Below are positions 21,558-33,200 of a stretch of DNA of 64,000 nucleotides, piece by piece; position 1 is the stretch's first letter, and the number at the start of each line of letters is the position of its first letter. The position numbers and the translations under genes are program-made. The notes below the pieces were generated by a model. The model was not told the DNA's origin. It saw only the letters and a program-made list of their open reading frames with translations, and ran no database searches. This DNA comes from Pyronema omphalodes (Eukaryota; Ascomycota; Pezizomycetes; Pezizales; Pyronemataceae): assembly GCA_024516155.1 (NCBI GenBank), contig JAJJXM010000085.1, forward strand, positions 147,583 through 211,582, given 5' to 3'.

Positions 21558-23282
21558 ATGCCGCCTATTCGGAAAGAACCCAGAAAGGTCATACAACCCA
21601 AAAGGAGCGCTCAGAAAAGCGCTCGGTACCAAGCTCACTCGGAGCTGGGCCACAACGACGCCACCCAACAGCCTGAGAACGAGATGGACACCACCGAAAA
21701 TGAGGAACTACAGGGCAACAAACCATTTCAATTAACAACAGCTGATTTCAATCCAAAGCGGATCAACCCGGAATTGAATGGAAGAGGAAATCATGTCACT
21801 GCCGGAGAAAAGTGAAGAAGAATGGATCAGGAAGCCCATAGGAATCGTGAGGAAGAGAAACAAAGCTCTGTTGATATGAGGATTCAATCTGAACTCTTGA
21901 AACGAATCGAGGAGCTGACACGGATAGTAAATATGGTGCAGAAAACACAACACAATACCCTAGAGCAACTAAAGGAATTACAACAGTGGGACCGATGCAG
22001 GCAAGAGACAGAAAAATCAGGACCAAGCGACGCTGGTATGACAAACTACAACAATTCTTCCGTAAACCCCAGACATGAGGGGTCAGAATCGGACTCTTGG
22101 TACAATGTGTCGCAACAGTATCGAAAACTCCTCTACGACAACAAGATCGAAGCACCAGCCCTTCCCGAACGCCATGCCCCAGGGAAGAAAATTATGGAAA
22201 TCAACAAGCCAGTTTCGACTCAGAACAAAACCCAACCTATGCCTCAAGCATATACCTTCGCGGCGGCAGTCAAAAGCCCTGCGCCTCAGAGCTCCCTCAG
22301 AACACCAACTTTCACCTCAAACGGAATCCCAAATAGCAACACCCAAATCAAGAAACATGTACCCAAAATTGGACCAAAGAAATCCAACACCCCCCCAAAG
22401 GAAATAGTGATCCCATGCTCAGATCCAACAGCCCTACCTGACAGCGCAAGAGCCACAGTAGGCAAAGCCATTGAGCAGGCTCTCCGATCTGCTAATGCAC
22501 CGGAGAATATTGGCATACTGACTGTTCGAAAAAATCAATCTGGCAATCTCCTCATCACCCCCAGACGAGACACTCCTATGCCTTTGCTCATGATATATCT
22601 GCCCCTCCCGGAAAATACGGTGAAGGCAATCCACCCTTCACTCATAGCCCCAAAAGCAGCAGAGAGGTGGTACAAGCTGGCAATACATGGTATTCCAGTC
22701 GACAGCTTCCCAGATGACAACAATGGCATGCAAGGTCTAAAGCTTGAAATAGAACAGAAGAACAAGGTAACCCTAGCTACCACACCACGATACATGTCCC
22801 ATCCGGACAAAAGGGCCGGAAAGGCAGCGTCCAGCATTGTCACTGCCCTTGTATCTAGTGAAGAATACAATTCCCTGGAGAAAAACAAAGTCATAATTGA
22901 ATATGACATCAAGAAGGTAACCCCTTTTTACACGGCACGCAGTACAGACCAATGCAGAAGATGTCAGGAATATGGACATCACCATGCCACATGCACATCC
23001 CAGCGAGGCCCAACGTGTGCGCTGTGTGGGCAAAAGCATCCAACAGAAGAACACTACTGCCTGAGATGCCCGGAACGGAAAGGAAGAGGATGTGCTCATA
23101 TTCCGTACAAATGTGCTAACTGTGAGGAAACAGGACAAACTGACACTGCTCACCCTGCCTTTGGGACAAAGTGCCCAATGAGAATTCGGGTCATGAAAAG
23201 CGCATGGGACAAAACAAAGGCAGTCAATGAAACAGCACAAACAACACCCCCCGAAGACCTCACGATGACGACTGATGCCTAG
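21558..23282 (+). pseudogene. LINE-2 ORF1 with one in-frame stop; intact from 21822
   Basis: The likely original start is the ATG at 21558 (MPPIRKEPRKV). The frame meets TGA at 21813-21815 (possibly CGA originally) and is open again in the same frame from ATG 21822 for 486 codons. Features: charged coiled-coil-like N-terminus (LLKRIEELTRIVNMVQ), a central domain, and C-terminal knuckles CRRCQEYGHHHATC, CALCGQKHPTEEHYC and a C...CANCEETG segment. Role by family: RNA-binding nucleoprotein. ORF2 begins 8 nt before its stop. Confidence 0.85.
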
Positions 23283-24712
23283 TTATACACCTAGTGCAGT
23301 AACCTTACGAATTATAACCCATAATATAAACCGAAGTACAAATGTTCTTAATACATTGCTCAACGCCTTAGGTAATACTGCAGATATTATACTAATTCAA
23401 GAAGCCAATATTACAAACACAAAATACACAGTAAGCCACCCCGATTTCACTCTACTGCACCCGAGCAAAGGCAGCCGCCATTCAATCAGAACAGCAGCAT
23501 ACAGGAACACGAAATAATCCACACCTACATGTTACCCCGAGGCTAGACATCTGTGAGGATTCAGATCTTCAAATTCTAGAAGTCAGCACGCCACTTATCC
23601 CTACCTTTCACTTAATCAATATGTATAATGAAAAAGAACCCTCAACACGCCTGTAGACTATTCCCCGCTGCTTCCCTAACTTGAACTTCCCCCACAGATG
23701 TGTGATAACTGGAGATTTCAATGCAAACCATGCGCTCTGGAACACCGAGACTACTAACCCAGTACGATCAACTGAGATAATGCAACTCCTGGAAGAAGAG
23801 GGATGGCAATTAATCAACACCCCAGACGTTGCTACTTATCAGTACAAAAATGGACAGGGATCCTCGGTGCTGGATCTGACAATAGCAACACCTGGAATGA
23901 CAAGAGAAGTAACTAATTGGGCAGTTGATGATGACATTGCCACTGGGTCAGACCATGAGGTCATTGTTTTCGAAATAAATTCCCTACACCCCGATGTGGA
24001 ATACACAGCGCCATGTCCTCGGCTCAACTGGAAAAAGACCAACTGGGAAAACCTTTCCTCAATGCTACAAAAGCTTTCAGAGTCATGCCGAACAGCATGG
24101 GATACAGACAGGGAAATGCCAGAGGATCATGTACTGGATTCCCAAGCGGAGCAGCTAAGGGTCATAATCCTAGAGGCAGCAACTGCTTCTACCCCACTGG
24201 TGAAGCCATCACCAAGATCGAAGCGATGGTGGACAGATAAAATTAAGGAAAGCAGAAAAACAATAAACGTAGCCAGGAAACGATGGCAAGGTACACGAAC
24301 ACAAGAATACCATGAGGAGTTCAGAAGATTGGGGAACCTACATTTCCGAAAGATTCGCCATGCCAAAGACTCCCTCTGGAAGGAATACCTGGCCCAGGCA
24401 GAAGGGGCTGATATATGGTCGGCTTTTCGATATACCAATCCCAGACAACCAAAAATTATCCCTACATTAAATCTCTTGAGCGCAGGGACAATACAAAAGT
24501 GCACAGACTTCAAGTCGAAAGCTCGGGCATTTAAATCTCTATTCCCTACACCTCCATCGGCAACCCCAACGCAAGAATCACAAGGAAAGCCTCCACTCCC
24601 ATGGAAGACATTCTTGAAAGAGGAAATCCAGATGGCTATCTTTGCACCATCACCCAACAAAGCACCAGGGCCCGACAAAATCACATTTGCCTGCTTACGT
24701 CAAGCGTACCTG
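23275..24712 (+). pseudogene. LINE-2 ORF2, endonuclease part, frameshifted
   Basis: Starts ATG at 23275, overlapping the ORF1 TAG (ATGCCTAG). The first 80 codons (ITHNINRS, ILIQEANI) are the endonuclease N-terminus. The frame then breaks between about 23510 and 23680 and resumes from 23681 with GDFNANHALW, SVLDLTIA and GSDHEVIVF. The RT N-terminal motif APGPDKITFACLRQAYL ends exactly at the solo LTR insertion (24713). Confidence 0.88.
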
Positions 24713-25854
24713 TGTCACGGCTCAAGAATTCTTACCTTCCCCCTCCTCGTCATTCATTCACCTATTATCATTCGCTTCATTATTCAGCACTCGTTTGTTC
24801 ATTCATTTCTATTATCCTTCGGTCTTCGATCATGACTCGTCACTCGCCCGGGTTAGGGTTACGCTCAATTCCCAAATTGACAAAAAGGTCACGTGACCTA
24901 TCCCCAGGGTTAGGGGTCTGTTCGGATTCCTTTTCGGAAATTCCATACCTACGGTCTACCGATCATCTTATCCGATTAGATAAGATCGGTCACGTGTCTC
25001 TAATCAGTAGTAGATCAGTATGCACGCGCACTGGTCTACTAATGTGCGCACACGTGACTAGGGCTAGGGCACGATCATCTTATCGATAAGATAAGATCTA
25101 GTCATGTGACCTTATCAGTATTGCACCATCTTCCCAATCGTAGCTGATCTGGATTCACGTGACTAGGGTTAGGGTTGTACCCGCACGCACACAAGCTAGG
25201 GTTAGGTTTGTGACCGTACGCGCACAGCTAGGGTTAGGGTTACGGACGCACGCGCACGATTAGGGTTACAGAAGCGCGCGCGTGACTACGCTTAGGGTTA
25301 CGCTAGCGCGCACGCGAAGTACGCTACCGCGCACGCGAGTTACGCTATCGCGCACGCGAGATACGCTAACGAGCGCGCGACGAGGCTGTGCACGCAAACA
25401 CGCTAATTTGGTACGAACGCGTTAGCGCGTCTAGAACGTGCAACCGCGACCCCGTTGTTTACTTAGTTATTTTTCGGGAAAAATCTGCAAATAGTGGCTC
25501 GGCGTATAAGGAGGAAAAATTGTATATAAGAGGATTGTTTCTTTGTTTGTTTATTTTGTTTTTCTTTTCTCCTTACACAGTTATTTGTTCATTTACAAAT
25601 TCAAATACCTTGTCGAAATCTTTGTTTACGTCCTCATTCTCGTCCCCATCTATGGATCTCTTTGTCCCTTGAAATCTTTGTTTATTTCCTTAAACTTCTA
25701 AACACAGAGAGTCTCTAAGTTGATGCTTGACACAGCTTAAGAGTTTTCTAACGTTGAAGTTATTATAAGGTTATATCCATTGAACTCAAGAGTGAATAAT
25801 TGAGAAGAGCCCTCAGGTTCTCCGTCAGCTATCGCTCCCTTGTTCGCCGTTACA
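24713..25854 (+). repeat. Solo LTR (1142 bp) of a G1-related chromovirus in LINE-2 ORF2
   Basis: Starts TGTCACGGCTCAAG and ends CCGTTACA, flanked by the 5-bp duplication ACCTG (24708-24712, 25855-25859). No internal region remains, so it likely arose by LTR-LTR recombination. Shares its first 11 bases and the TATA region (TATATAAG, 25523) with the G1 LTR. The U3 half is unusual: many TTAGGG-type motifs, CACGTG boxes and a CpG-rich 21-bp repeat. Confidence 0.92.
24840..25400 (+). promoter_or_regulatory. Motif-dense U3 enhancer-like region of the solo LTR
   Basis: At least seven TTAGGG or AGGGTT motifs lie between 24849 and 25290. CACGTGAC-type boxes occur near 24890, 24990, 25050 and 25155. 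GATA palindromes are present (TTATCGATAAG near 25080). Four diverged copies of a 21-bp unit (TACGCTANCGCGCACGCGAG) lie at about 25288-25380. These match consensus sites for telomere-repeat-binding, bHLH and GATA factors; the regulatory role is inference. Confidence 0.5.
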
Positions 25855-25859
25855 ACCTG

Positions 25860-28012
25860 GCGATTCCAGAACATTTTCACACGCTCTATGCAACATTGTG
25901 GAGGGTGGGATATCAACCCTGCAGCTGGAGACAGGCCACAACTATAATTACAGCAAAGCCAAACAAAGCTGATTAGATGGCGGAAGTGTATGGATTGCTG
26001 CATCCAGACCAGATCGGGGGAAGACCATTCAGGTCCGCTGTTAATGCAGCGATGGCTCTAACACATGAGGTGGAAACTGCAGAGAAGAAAAAATTAATCA
26101 CCACAGCACTTTTCCTAGATGTGCGAGGAGCCTTTGATAATGTATCATCACGTCGACTTATCAACACCATGAGACATCTAGGATGCCCGGAGCCAGTTGT
26201 AAAATGGGCAACCTCCTTCCTCAGCCACAGAACCATGGCTCTCTCATTCGATGGACAAACAGAAACACAAAACCCAATCAGTACTGGAATACCTCAAGGG
26301 TCACCGGCCTCTGCAATGTTGTTCCTATTATACCTGCGCCCACTTTTCGACAGACTCAGCCTAGGTTATCCTGAGGTATGGACACCAAGTTTCATTGACG
26401 ATGTGGGCCTGGTAGTTCATGGTCCAACCAGAGAAGGAAATTCAAGAAAACTGCAGGAAGTTGCAAAAACCGCATTTCAATGGGCAGAAAGAAACGCTGT
26501 AGCTTTTGATGATGACAAGTCAGAAATGTTGCATTTCTATCGAGCCAAGAAGGATGAAGACAGAGAAGAAGAGAAGATTACTTTACCAAATGGTACAGTG
26601 GTGTCACCGGGGACTCGAGGAGGAAAAAGGGATGTTGTCAGGTGGATAGGAATTCATTTTGATAGAAAGCTGACATTTAAACACCATGTGCATGTAAAGC
26701 TGACCGCCGCCTCCAGATCCTTCAGTGCCCTATGTAGCCTTGTCCGCTTCCAAACAGGTTTGTCCCCAGCAGCTGCACGCTTACTTTACTGTGCCTGTGT
26801 CCAATCTAGGTCCGATTTTGGAGTAGAGATCTGGTGGAAAGGACAGAAAGTCCTGGCCGAAAAAATGCAGCTTCAACAAAATCAAGCCTTGAGGAGGATC
26901 CTAAATGCGTTCCAATCGACACCTATAATGGCCCTACACAACGAGTGTGCAATACCACCGGTGACGGTCAGACTCAATGGAAAACAAAGGAACTATGCCC
27001 TAAGACTTCTTACACTCCCACCAACACATCCTGTGGCTTCCAGGTGTCCATCCTCCTTCCCAATCCCAAATCACTTCGGACATTCACTACAATCTAACTG
27101 GGAATATGACTGTCAATGGGAAAGTGGACTTGGAGCACCCTCGCGGCTGTCTGCCTTACTCCAATACCTGGGAGCATGGCTATCTCTCACAGACACAGTG
27201 GAGGACACAGCTCAACCAACCAAGACACCTTGGGACAAGAATGGCATCCATACCGAAATCGAAGAAAGCCCGAAGAAAGACGCCGCCAGAATTCACCTAA
27301 GTCGACTGCAAGAACTACAAGGGGAAGACAATAATATCATCATATACACAGACGGCTCATCGAAGGAAGATCAAACAGGTGCTGGAGTCTACATTCCTCA
27401 TGGACTCCCGCAAATAATCAAAACCACAATACCGAAGGGACAAACAAGTGAGGTCTACCATGCAGAACTTCGAGCGATACTTGAAGGCCTCAAGAAGGCA
27501 GCATCATTTATCAAGCGACACAAGGCATCCAATCGTCATATCTACATCTTTAGTGACAACCAGTCAGCGATCTGTAGGATAAGACACCTCCGAAGCGGAC
27601 CCGGCCAATACATTGCCCGAAACATCCATGGAATTACGAAAACCCTGATGAAATTCAACACTGAAATAACAATCTCATGGGTACCGAACACACACAAATC
27701 CGAGGCAATGAGATAGCAGATGACCTCGCCAAAGCCGCAACCTCTCAGAAACCGGACCGCACACCTGTGGTATCCATCTCCTGGCTCAAAAGACAAACCC
27801 GAGGCCAGAAACTGAAGGAGTGGAAGGAATGGTACGAACAACAAAAACAGCCAAAAACATACAAATCACCTCATTCAAGACAGCTAGACATTGCATACAC
27901 AAATACCACCCGCAAAATCTCATCAGCCATCCTACGCCTGAGACCGAGTCATGGTTTTTTTTTGGATTACCTATCAAAGACGAACTCCGAAAAATATCCT
28001 TCACCCAGATGC
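25860..28012 (+). pseudogene. LINE-2 ORF2, reverse transcriptase and RNase H part
   Basis: Continues the endonuclease frame after the solo LTR (AIPEHFHTLYATLW). A TAG at 25974-25976 coincides with loss of roughly 30 codons, including the YRPISLL-type motif. From 25977 the RT is open: HPDQIGGRPF, FLDVRGAFDN, GIPQGSPASAM and catalytic FIDDVGLV. RNase H: YTDGSSKEDQTGAG, ELRAIL and SDNQSAI. A frameshift near 27690 separates this from WVP...GNEIADDLAKAA. The frame then runs to SPRC at 28012, where chromovirus C is inserted. Confidence 0.88.
28008..28012 (+). repeat. 5-bp target duplication of chromovirus C (left)
   Basis: GATGC precedes the left LTR and is repeated at 35523-35527 after the right LTR. 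A 5-bp duplication is typical of Ty3/Gypsy integrases. Confidence 0.9.
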
Positions 28013-28972
28013 TGTCAAGAATCAACTTTGACATGCTCTTAGGAGCCTCCATTACGGTTGGCATCCTTTGGACACTGGGAATAACCGTGGCCGTAGGGTA
28101 CCTATTTACCACGGAGAGAAAAGACTAGGAAATCACCATTGTTGGGGATTCCGAGGCTAGGGTTGATACACCCCCCTCAGAAAGGAATTAGCGAGAAAAA
28201 GAAATAAGCGAATGAGGGATGTAAGCGAGGAATTCGGGAGGAAATAAGGGAGCAGGGAGTTAACCGGAATACCGTGAGAAAGCGAGCTATGTCAACTCCG
28301 CTGTTCGAATTAGGGAACCCCGAACGAACAGGGGCTTCACAATAAGAACGAAGCATGCTCGGTGAAATGGATCGAAAAAGAGAGTGGGGAAAAGATAGGC
28401 GAAAAAGTGTAGGCGAAGAGGGGGTTTCGGGTAGGAAATGTCGAGGCAAGCGAGGCTCGCTTAGCTCGCGAATGGACCTGAGCGGTGAAAAGATAAAAGA
28501 ATAAAAAAGGGGGAAAAAAGGAAGCGAAGGGCATCACGTAATAGTTAGAATTATTAGTTAGCAAATATTGTAATTACAGATTGAGGCGTGGAGAAGGACG
28601 GGGAGGATTCTGTGAAATCCGAAGTGTCGAAGGAAAGACGAATTTGACCCTCGGGCGTCGATGAAAAGAGGAGGGACGAAAAGGTATAAAGAGGGATAGA
28701 TAGGACACGTAGATATTCTCCACGCAATCAATTTACTTTCAACATCCACCTCCTTCTCCCTCGATTCGTCCGTCCCTTCTGTGAACGAAATCACCGAATA
28801 GGAGTGACCTCTAACCCTAACCCCAGATCCCCAACCCTGTCCCCAACTTCCCTCCTTCCCCACGTTAGAGAATCCCCCTCCTAGAAGTCCTTCCTGTAAA
28901 ACTCTCGACAGGACTACCACAAGAACAATCGTGTTGCCTACCTCCTTGCCTAACCGCCGGTGGTGCCTAACA
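28013..28972 (+). repeat. Chromovirus C 5' LTR
   Basis: 960 bp, TG...CA ends. TATAAAG at 28685-28691 is the likely core promoter; the 3' LTR has TCTAAAG at this site. About 32-40 bp downstream lies ACGCAATCAA (28722-28731), complementary to the sequence just after the LTR. The first 116 bp also encode the C-terminus of ORF3 (see 33974-34678). Confidence 0.95.
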
Positions 28973-28983
28973 TTTGATTGCGT
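28973..28983 (+). promoter_or_regulatory. Chromovirus C primer-binding site, candidate self-priming
   Basis: TTGATTGCGT (28974-28983) starts one base after the LTR and is an exact 10-nt complement of ACGCAATCAA at 28722-28731, near the expected RNA 5' end. Tf1 uses an 11-nt self-complement in this way. I did not recognise a tRNA 3' end match, but could not search a tRNA set. Confidence 0.55.
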
Positions 28984-29157
28984 CTCCCCCCGAGGTACCC
29001 AACACCCGACAAGATACCACTCCCCCCGACGCTGGATCCCTTCCAATTCAAGGAACTCGGCGAAGCAATCGACGAACACGCCCGACCTGCAAGCCCCGTG
29101 ACCCCAGAACACCTATCGAGACCACAAACCCCCGCTACGGACGAAAACAACTCCGGA

Positions 29158-30101
29158 ATGTCAACTCCGCTCGGAAACCCAGGACCCCCCTTCTCGGCGG
29201 TCCAAATGACAACGGACCAACTCCAAATGCTCCTACAACAGCTCTACCAACCTCCTCTATCTGGCCAGCCGAAAATAGAAGACCCGGAACTGTACTACGG
29301 CGAGAGATCGAAGTTACGGGCATTCCTCATCCAATGCGAATTGAAATTCAATTGCGAGGCAAATAAATTCGACCAAGACAGCAAGAAGGTAAATTATGCC
29401 AGCGCCAGATGCAGAGGAAACGCATGGTCCTGGATTGAACCATCCATGCAAGAGGGGGTTAGCAAATATGCGACTTGGGCGGAATTCAAAACCGCCATCA
29501 GTAGGGCGTTTGGGGAAGCAGACAGTAAAGAGGTGGCTCGCCGAAAGTTCAAGACGATCAAGCAGGGAAATCGCTCCGCAGCTGCATACTGGGCGGACTT
29601 CCAACGAATCATGGCAGACTTGGACTATAACGACGCCATGTATATCGATCAATTCCAGGATGGATTGAACATGGAAGTCCAGAAGCAACTCGCTCTCCTT
29701 GACGAAAAACCCCCGAACATCACGGATTATGTCAAAAATCCATCGCCCTTGATAACCGGCTCTTCAACTTCCGCACGCTTCGAACCCGAAGTGACCCTCC
29801 GTATTACCGGGACTTTAGAGTGACCTCTACCCCGTACTCACGAACTCACGATAATGTGCTACCCGAACCCACCCCAATGGAACTTGACGCAACTCGAAGA
29901 TCCCGAGGCAGGGATAGACTCGAGGAAGAACGACGACGAAAGAATAATGAGTGTTTCCGGTGTGGAAAGACCGGACACTTCTCTGCCCGCTGTCCCAACA
30001 AAAAGCGTTTTCCTCCGAAGCAACCTTTCCGAGCCGCAGAAACCACCATGGACGAAAGTGAGGAAACCGACGAATCGGGAAAAGAGGATCCCCAGGAGTA
30101 A
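29158..30101 (+). pseudogene. gag: Chromovirus C gag with a one-base lesion
   Basis: The first in-frame ATG is 29158 (MSTPLGNPG); the open frame extends upstream to the LTR without an ATG. The capsid domain includes YYGERSKLRAFLIQCELKF and FQDGLN. Near 29733, a run of five A is one short of a continuous frame (VK then SIALDNRLFNF). The second half, in the shifted frame (to TAA 30099-30101), holds the nucleocapsid knuckle CFRCGKTGHFSARC and an acidic tail. With one base restored gag would be continuous, so the lesion is recent or a sequencing error. Confidence 0.85.
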
Positions 30102-30124
30102 AGACGACGGACACACTCCTGGGG
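30077..30124 (+). promoter_or_regulatory. Candidate -1 ribosomal frameshift signal, chromovirus C gag-pol
   Basis: GGGAAAA (30077-30083) is in the gag frame as G GGA AAA. After a 6-nt spacer comes a perfect 10-bp stem: CCCCAGGAGT (30090-30099) pairs with ACTCCTGGGG (30115-30124), with a 15-nt loop. The gag stop lies at the base of the stem and loop. Pol is in the -1 frame and already open here. This has every element of a standard -1 frameshift cassette. Confidence 0.82.
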
Positions 30125-30259
30125 AAGAAAAACATTAACCCGAAGCCTCCAGAAAATCCCTTCATTATTTCAAGTATAGGGAGATACCAACGTGACAAGA
30201 AAATTATTTTAGAAGTCAGGATTCAAGGAAAAAACAAAGAGACACATAAAACTACGGCT

Positions 30260-33200
30260 ATGGTAGACTGCGGGGCTACCGAAAACTTCATAGACAAAGA
30301 CTACGCCGGAAAAATCAAACTCCCCCTTAATAAAAAGACAATAGTACGAAGAGTATTAACCGTAGACGGGAGGGAAATGGCGAGCGGACCAGTCACACAC
30401 GACACCACCGTGTGGTTGACCATAAACAATCACCACAAACAAATCAAATTACACTGTATCACCATAGGCAATTCCCCCATCATCGTAGGGTTGCCATGGC
30501 TGAAAAAACACAACCCGAACATTGATTGGAAGGAAGGAAAGGTAACCTTCGACTCTGAAAAATGTGCAAGGGAATGCTTGGATCTGTCCCCCCACGCCAA
30601 AACTGTCCCGGAGGAAGCAGCAATTCGACTGTACCAACGCAATTTCAACCCAAAAAGAAAGCGCAGCCTGGACCGAAGTACTGAAGAGGGTGACGAGTAC
30701 CCCAGCGAAAATGACGACATTTGTCTTGTTCACGACCAAGAAGGAAAACCAGAGGAGGGCACGAGTGGAGATATCCGGAACACCCTCACGCTCCAACAAC
30801 CTTCCGCTCCCGACGAATACTACGAAATAGCCGAGACCTCAAGAGAGAAACCCCAAGAAGTCATAAACGAGAATGTTCCCAACAAGCCAAAACCCGAGGA
30901 TGTTGTCCCAAAGGAATACCATGACTACCTGAGGGTTTTTACGGAAAAAGGGAATAGCTCACCACCTCCCCACCGCCATCAGGATCATCGAATACCCTTG
31001 ATAGACGACAAGATGCCTCCGTTTGAATCTTTACGAGCGCTGGATGAAAATAGGCTACAAGCCTTGAAAGAATACATCGATGGCAGTCTAAGAAAGGGAT
31101 GGATACGTAGCTCTACATCTCCCGCAGGAGCCCCCATCCACTTCGTAAAAAAGAAAGACGGAGGCCTACGGCTGTGTGTGGATTATCGAGGACTCAACGC
31201 TATCACCATAAAAGATAGGACCCCGTTACCACTAATCGGGGAAGCATTGGATAGGTTGGCAAAAGCAAAATTTTATACCAAACTGGACGTACGAGATGCC
31301 TACCACAACCTCCGAATAGCAAAAGGCGACGAGTGGAAGACCGCGTTCAGGACGAAATATGGGTTGTTTGAATACCTCGTCATGCCGTTCGGCTTAACCA
31401 ATGCCCCCGCCTCGTTCCAACGCTGGATGAATGAAGTGTTAAGTGACTACTTGGATATCTTCTGTATCGCGTATCTCGATGATAACTTAATCTACTCGGA
31501 TGGCATGGAAACCCATCGAAAACATGTCCGTCTCATCTTAGAAAGAATCGGACAAGTGGGCCTTAACCTGAAGGTGAGCAAGTGTGAATTCCATACCAAC
31601 AAGACAGAATACCTCGGGTACATCATTGCCCCAGACGGGATATCCAAGGACCCGGAGAAGATAAAAGCCGTAAAGGATTGGCAGGAACCTAGCAACGTAA
31701 AGGGAATCCAGAGTTTTCTTGGGTTCGCGAACTTTTATCGCCGGTTCATAAGAGATTTCAGTAAAATCACTACCCCCCTCACAAGGCTCATACGAAGAGA
31801 CGCACCATTCATATGGGACGACGCAGCCCAACAGGCGTTCGACAGCCTAAAGCAGGCTATGGTCTCTCAACCAATCCTAAAACAGTTCGAACCTACTCGC
31901 CCACTCACTCTGGAAACCGACGCTTCAGATTACGCTATTGGAGCAGTCTGTTCTCAGCCCGATGAAGACGGAATCCTACACCCTTTAGGATACTTCTCCT
32001 GCAAACTGAAAGATGCCGAACGTAACTACGACATTCACGACAAGGAACTCCTAGCCATCGTAGAAAGCCTCCAGAAATGGGCTACGTACTGCAAGAGCAC
32101 TCAGCACCAGATTAAAATTCTCACCGATCATAAGAATCTGGAGTACTGGAAAACGAAAAAAGACCTCAACCTGCGTCAGGCACGGTGGGGCGAAGTCCTC
32201 GCTAATTACGACTGCACCATTGTTTATCGGCCAGGGAAATTAGCGGGAAAACCGGACATCTTATCTCGCGAGTCAGGAGACTCGCCCTGGGAAGGGGAGG
32301 CAAAACATCGGCAGAATAAAGACCGCATACTACTGCCAGAACAATCTTTCTCGGCTAGTGTAGTAAGCCTAGCAAAACCCTCGCCTAACCCAAACGATTC
32401 TCGGCTAGACCCCTCCGTGTTTAAACCTACCAATTTAGCGCCTATGCCCAGCCTGGAAGCGTACGCAACTAGTGTAACCCGATTACGTGAGGACGAAGCA
32501 CTGCTAGCCACAATAAAAGAAAAAATGGTGGAGGATCAGGAAATTCAGGGGATACTAACGAAACTACGAAACGGGGAGAAACAAGACACCAGAGTGGCGC
32601 TAGGACTTTGCAAGGAAGAAGAGGGGCTGCTAACATACGAAGGACTCATCTGGATTCCCCAAGGTGACGAATTGCGACTAAAAATCCTTCACGACCATCA
32701 CGACGCGTTAACTGCAGGACACACAGGAAGAGCTCGAACGCTGGAACTGATTACTCGGAAATACTATTGGCCGCAACAACGTCAGTACATCCAACGATAC
32801 GTCGACAATTGCGACATGTGCAAGCGAATCAAACCCATCCGTCACGCCCCTTTCGGACTGTTAAAACCCCTACAGTTACCAACAAGACCGTGGGACTCCA
32901 TTTCTATGGACTTCATCACCGGGTTACCAGAAGTCGGAGGAGACAATGCATTGTGGGTAATTGTTGACCGGTTAACAAAGATGGCACACTTCGTGGCCTG
33001 CAAAGAAACCATGACCCCCCAAGACCTAGCGGAGGGGTTCGTCCAACACGTCGTGCGCCCCCACGGTCTTCCAGGCAGCATTGTGTCAGATCGAGGGTCA
33101 CTATTTAGATCGAAATTCTGGAAGCAGATTATGGAGACTATGGGCACCACTCGAAGCCTCAGTACGTCTTTCCACCCAGAAACTGATGGACAAACGGAGA

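Noticed and set aside
24849..25300. TTAGGG motifs as a telomere or interstitial telomere scar
   Set aside because: Motifs are spaced and mixed with other repeats, not tandem, and lie inside an LTR with TG...CA ends and target duplications.
27820..28128. Frame ending in the same hydrophobic peptide as ORF3
   Set aside because: Accidental fusion of an out-of-frame LINE-2 segment with the 5' LTR of element C; the authentic context is the 3' copy at 34563-34678.
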